37,351 bases of DNA from Gammaproteobacteria bacterium 42_54_T18 (GTDB lineage Bacteria; Pseudomonadota; Gammaproteobacteria; Pseudomonadales; Ketobacteraceae). Shown in pieces: positions 34,730-37,351 of the stretch. The notes under the pieces are model-generated. The model ran no database searches, was not told the DNA's origin, and worked only from the letters and a program-made list of their open reading frames with translations. Position numbers and translations under genes: made by a program. Numbering within the stretch: the first letter of the stretch is position 1; each line of letters begins with the position of its first letter. The stretch spans positions 1-37,351 of the forward strand of contig MAAL01000026.1 of assembly GCA_002163245.1 (NCBI GenBank), given 5' to 3'.

Positions 34730-37162
34730 GTGGCAGGTAACACATCGTATTCCTTACCACCGTGGCTTTTGCTACTCACACTAACCATTGGCCTATTAAT
34801 AAGCCATCTCTTACTGGTGCCTTTTAATAGCCAGTCATTGATACCTGAGAATATTACTCAAGTAGCGCTCAACATGACCTTTGAGCCAGAAGATACCGAT
34901 GTCCGTTTAAATACCTTTTTACCAAAATCCAATCATCGACAAACGCTCATCAATGAAACCAATCTTGCGCCCAATATGGAGTTCCACGAACAAGATAATG
35001 CATTAGGACGTCTGGGGAACTGGGCAGGTACAGATCAAAGCCGTTCTGTTCACTATCAAGCGCATCTCACGACAACAGCCACTCGATACGAAATCCCCAG
35101 CGATCTGTTAATCCCTGAAGGTTATGATTCCAGCTTAGAGGCTTATTTATCGGCTACCGATGCTGTTCAAGTTAAACACCCAGAAATTGAACAGCTATGG
35201 AAAAACATTGCACCCAAAAGTGATAAACATGTATTGGATGTGTTAGGTGCCATTTACGATTACACCTATAACGACATTACGACTGTACCGTTTAAAGGGG
35301 TTACTGATTCTCTTACCGCATTGCGATTGGGAGAGGCCAGCTGTAACGGAAAAAGTCGTCTATTTATTTCCCTAGCACGTTTGAACAACCTTCCTTCGCG
35401 CTTAGTCGGAGGTCTCATTCTGAATACTGGCACTAAAAAAACCTCCCATCAGTGGGTGGAAGTTTTCATCAACAACTATTGGGTTCCTTTTGGACCAACC
35501 AATGGCTATTTCGCAGAGCTGCCTTCTCATTATCTAGAGCTCTATCGTGGAGATTTATCGCTTTTTAAACACAATCGCAACATCAATTTTGACTACGCTT
35601 TTACCATATCTCAAGACACCATCTCACCAGCCCTATACCAGCATCAGGAACCATCAGTTGCCAAAAATATTAATGCAGCGGTGTTATTGCAAAACTTGGG
35701 GCTTAACCCAAAAACTACCAGTATCTTTTTGTTGTTCCCTCTCTGTACATTATTGATTACTTTTTTACGCAACGTTGTAGGACTAAAAACCTTCGGTATA
35801 TTTATGCCGATGTTAGTTGCCGCAGCATGTTTCTCTATTGGCCTTACATTAGGGCTAATAAGTTTCTTATCGGTTTTATTATTGGCATTTATTTTCCATG
35901 CATTGCTGGATAAATTACATATTCTAAAAGTTGCAAGGCTAGCATCAATCATTACTATTATTACATTACTGTTTATCGTAACCCTGTATTTTATCGACAT
36001 AAAGCACCATGAACAGTTTGGTATGTTGACGTTATTTCCTGTTGTTATCATCAGTTTTGTTGCCGAACGTTTACATCAACTATCTGCAGAAAATAACTGG
36101 TCTGATATGGTAAGCATCAGCATCGGTACTGTGTTCACCATTGTTATGTGTTTTCTAATATTTAACTCCATTTTACTACAAGGGATATTTGCCTTGTATC
36201 CAGAGCTTCTACTACTTGTACTGTCCATCCAAATGTATATCGGAAGCTGGTCTGGAATACGTTTATCAGAAATCATTCGATTTAAAAATCTTCTTTTGTT
36301 AGATGCTAATGCTGTTGTTGGTATTAACAGTAGAAACAGAGATTTTGTGTATAAGCACAATAAAAAGTCATTACTTACTTTAGCAGCAGATAAATTAGCG
36401 GCAAAAGTGGCCTTACAAAAATTCAATATTCCTGTACCAGACACATTAGCATCTTGTTCTGAGCACAAAGAAATTGAGCAAATGATGCTAATGATACAAG
36501 ACTTATCACGCTTTGTTATCAAACCCAACAAAGGATCTCAAGGAAATGGCATTCTTGTCATCATTGACAAAGATGATGACCTTTATATCAGTGCATCAGG
36601 TAAAAAATGGAACAATACCGCCATCAGACAACATATCAATGAAATACTATCAGGTATCTATTCACAGGATGGTGACACTGACACTGCTTATATCGAACCC
36701 CTGATTCAACAACATACTTCACTTCAATGTTTAGCACCTTACGGACTAAGTGATATTCGAATTGTAGCCGGCAAAGGAAAACTCATCAGCGCCATGTTAC
36801 GTATGCCAACGAAACGTTCATCCGGCAAAGCCAACCTTCATCAAGGCGCAGTGGGTGTCGCAATTGATCTGGACACGGGTATCACGACACGATGTTCCAT
36901 CAAAGGTCAGAGCATTACCCACCATCCAGACAATGGGGAATGTCTCGTGGGGGTTAGCATTCCCTTTTGGAATGAAATAACCACAATGGCAGAAGACAGC
37001 TATCGTGCGATTCCATTGGGATATTTAGGCGTTGATGTTTGTTTAGATAAAGACAAAGGTCCGCTTATTTTAGAAGTAAATGGACGACCTGGATTGGAAA
37101 TTCAAAATGTACACAACAGAGGTTTTGGAAATGAATTATCTTCATCCATTAATGCGTCTTAG
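34730..37162 (+). CDS. inactive-transglutaminase/7TM protein fused to an alpha-L-glutamate-ligase-like ATP-grasp domain
   Basis: Single polypeptide of 810 residues. I chose GTG 34730 because GGAGA lies 7 bases upstream; GTG 34691 would add 13 residues. Order of parts: one membrane helix (about 12-30), a periplasmic region ending in a transglutaminase-like fold (about 165-280, with Cys205 in EASCNGKS and His240 in SHQWVE), seven more helices (about 330-505), and a cytoplasmic RimK-like ATP-grasp domain (about 520-800). The ligase shows FVIKPNKGSQGNG (ATP Lys and glycine loop), ADIRIVA-like SDIRIVAGKG, a cationic loop MPTKRSSGKANLHQGA, and LEVNGRPGLEI (Mg2+ ligands). In pseudomonads I know the 7TM protein and the ligase as separate neighbours, so this is a fusion or an unsplit ancestor. 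The ligation substrate is unknown. It follows trkAH but has its own promoter. Confidence 0.88.
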   Translation: MAGNTSYSLPPWLLLLTLTIGLLISHLLLVPFNSQSLIPENITQVALNMTFEPEDTDVRLNTFLPKSNHRQTLINETNLAPNMEFHEQDNALGRLGNWAGTDQSRSVHYQAHLTTTATRYEIPSDLLIPEGYDSSLEAYLSATDAVQVKHPEIEQLWKNIAPKSDKHVLDVLGAIYDYTYNDITTVPFKGVTDSLTALRLGEASCNGKSRLFISLARLNNLPSRLVGGLILNTGTKKTSHQWVEVFINNYWVPFGPTNGYFAELPSHYLELYRGDLSLFKHNRNINFDYAFTISQDTISPALYQHQEPSVAKNINAAVLLQNLGLNPKTTSIFLLFPLCTLLITFLRNVVGLKTFGIFMPMLVAAACFSIGLTLGLISFLSVLLLAFIFHALLDKLHILKVARLASIITIITLLFIVTLYFIDIKHHEQFGMLTLFPVVIISFVAERLHQLSAENNWSDMVSISIGTVFTIVMCFLIFNSILLQGIFALYPELLLLVLSIQMYIGSWSGIRLSEIIRFKNLLLLDANAVVGINSRNRDFVYKHNKKSLLTLAADKLAAKVALQKFNIPVPDTLASCSEHKEIEQMMLMIQDLSRFVIKPNKGSQGNGILVIIDKDDDLYISASGKKWNNTAIRQHINEILSGIYSQDGDTDTAYIEPLIQQHTSLQCLAPYGLSDIRIVAGKGKLISAMLRMPTKRSSGKANLHQGAVGVAIDLDTGITTRCSIKGQSITHHPDNGECLVGVSIPFWNEITTMAEDSYRAIPLGYLGVDVCLDKDKGPLILEVNGRPGLEIQNVHNRGFGNELSSSINAS

Positions 37163-37259
37163 CACCATATTTTCCAAAACAGGTGTTCCACTTGTGGTAA
37201 TTGCAAGTATTTTCACTCTTTGTATCACACTGGTAGAATATCATGGCGAACGCATCTAA
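37131..37259 (+). CDS. small single-pass membrane protein candidate (42 residues)
   Basis: Open frame overlapping the last 32 bases of the fusion gene. AGAGG lies 8 bases before the ATG at 37131. The product has a basic N-terminus (MNYLHPLMRLSTIFSKTG), a single hydrophobic helix (VPLVVIASIFTLCITLV) and a short tail EYHGERI. It fits a coupled small membrane protein of a ligase-associated system, but no homologue is recognised and such frames occur by chance. Confidence 0.4.
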   Translation: MNYLHPLMRLSTIFSKTGVPLVVIASIFTLCITLVEYHGERI

Positions 37260-37287
37260 ATCATTGATTCTGTAAGGTGTCTATCTG

Positions 37288-37351
37288 ATGTCAGAACCCT
37301 CCAGAGATAGTCCTTATCCCAGCCAGCTCTTTTTCGTTTACATTCAATCCC
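37288..37351 (+). CDS. start of a further gene, truncated by the window
   Basis: ATG at 37288 with AAGG 10 bases upstream opens a frame that runs off the right edge. The 21 visible residues are MSEPSRDSPYPSQLFFVYIQ and one more; too few to identify. It follows the fusion gene on the same strand and could belong to the same transcript. Confidence 0.45.
   Translation, partial: MSEPSRDSPYPSQLFFVYIQS

Noticed and set aside
34691-34730. GTG 34691 as the start of the fusion gene
   Set aside because: It overlaps the predicted transcript start and has no ribosome site, whereas GTG 34730 has GGAGA at ideal distance.
35644-36051. 135-codon minus-strand frame, and a second of 151 codons at 36076-36531
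   Set aside because: Both are antisense to the membrane helices and the ligase domain of the fusion gene, whose motifs are intact.
37131-37351. The 42-residue frame and the following partial gene as one gene split by a frameshift
   Set aside because: They are in different frames, each has its own ribosome site, and neither is recognisable as part of a larger family.

Overview
The window is a gene-dense piece (37.4 kb) of chromosome from a gammaproteobacterium. It shows no phage, insertion-sequence, tRNA, rRNA or CRISPR signal. The evidence for the class is gene order and family content: prlC next to yheV; LysM protein, dprA, purE, tsaC, hemF and aroE in one direction opposite def, fmt, rsmB and trkA; a znuA/znuCB pair near DUF2782 and polA; and a PanP-type PLP aspartate decarboxylase. 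The modest G+C and these combinations suit a marine Oceanospirillales/Pseudomonadales-like lineage, but the sequence alone does not fix the genus.

Layout. 1-2117: tail of an unidentified gene, then a membrane-bound hybrid histidine kinase. 2118-2378: three consecutive stem-loops ending in a T-tract on the minus strand, a small-RNA or 3'-UTR candidate. 2379-7162 (minus): polA, a DUF2237 gene and selO, tightly packed. 7163-7501: a 29-bp near-perfect inverted-repeat element and the panP terminator. 7502-10492 (minus): panP and an HSL-family esterase. 10661-11856 (plus): overlapping DUF2782 and DUF2797 genes. 11900-14545: zinc-uptake system, znuA divergent from znuC-znuB. 14617-16917 (plus): an unknown coiled-coil lipoprotein plus a DinF-type MATE transporter. 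16957-19338 (minus): prlC-yheV. 19488-24848 (minus): LysM protein, dprA, purE, tsaC, hemF, aroE. 25186-30584 (plus): def, fmt, rsmB, hrpB. 30653-31405 (minus): a YecA/UPF0149-like protein with a SEC-C zinc tail. 31726-34566 (plus): trkA-trkH potassium uptake. 34730-37351 (plus): a membrane protein fused to an ATP-grasp ligase, a 42-residue membrane-peptide ORF overlapping its end, and the start of another gene.

Most of the window is housekeeping: replication and repair (polA, dprA), translation initiation and modification (def, fmt, rsmB, tsaC), cofactors and precursors (panP, aroE, hemF, purE), and Zn/K homeostasis. The least ordinary part is the right end. There the inactive-transglutaminase/7TM protein and its alpha-L-glutamate-ligase-like partner, which I know as two adjacent genes in pseudomonads, form one 810-residue polypeptide. 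It has its own promoter, whose spacer holds a palindrome. Other points worth a second look are the three-hairpin RNA candidate at 2147-2264, the inverted-repeat element at 7268-7376, and the GIY-YIG-like, cysteine-rich DUF2797 protein.
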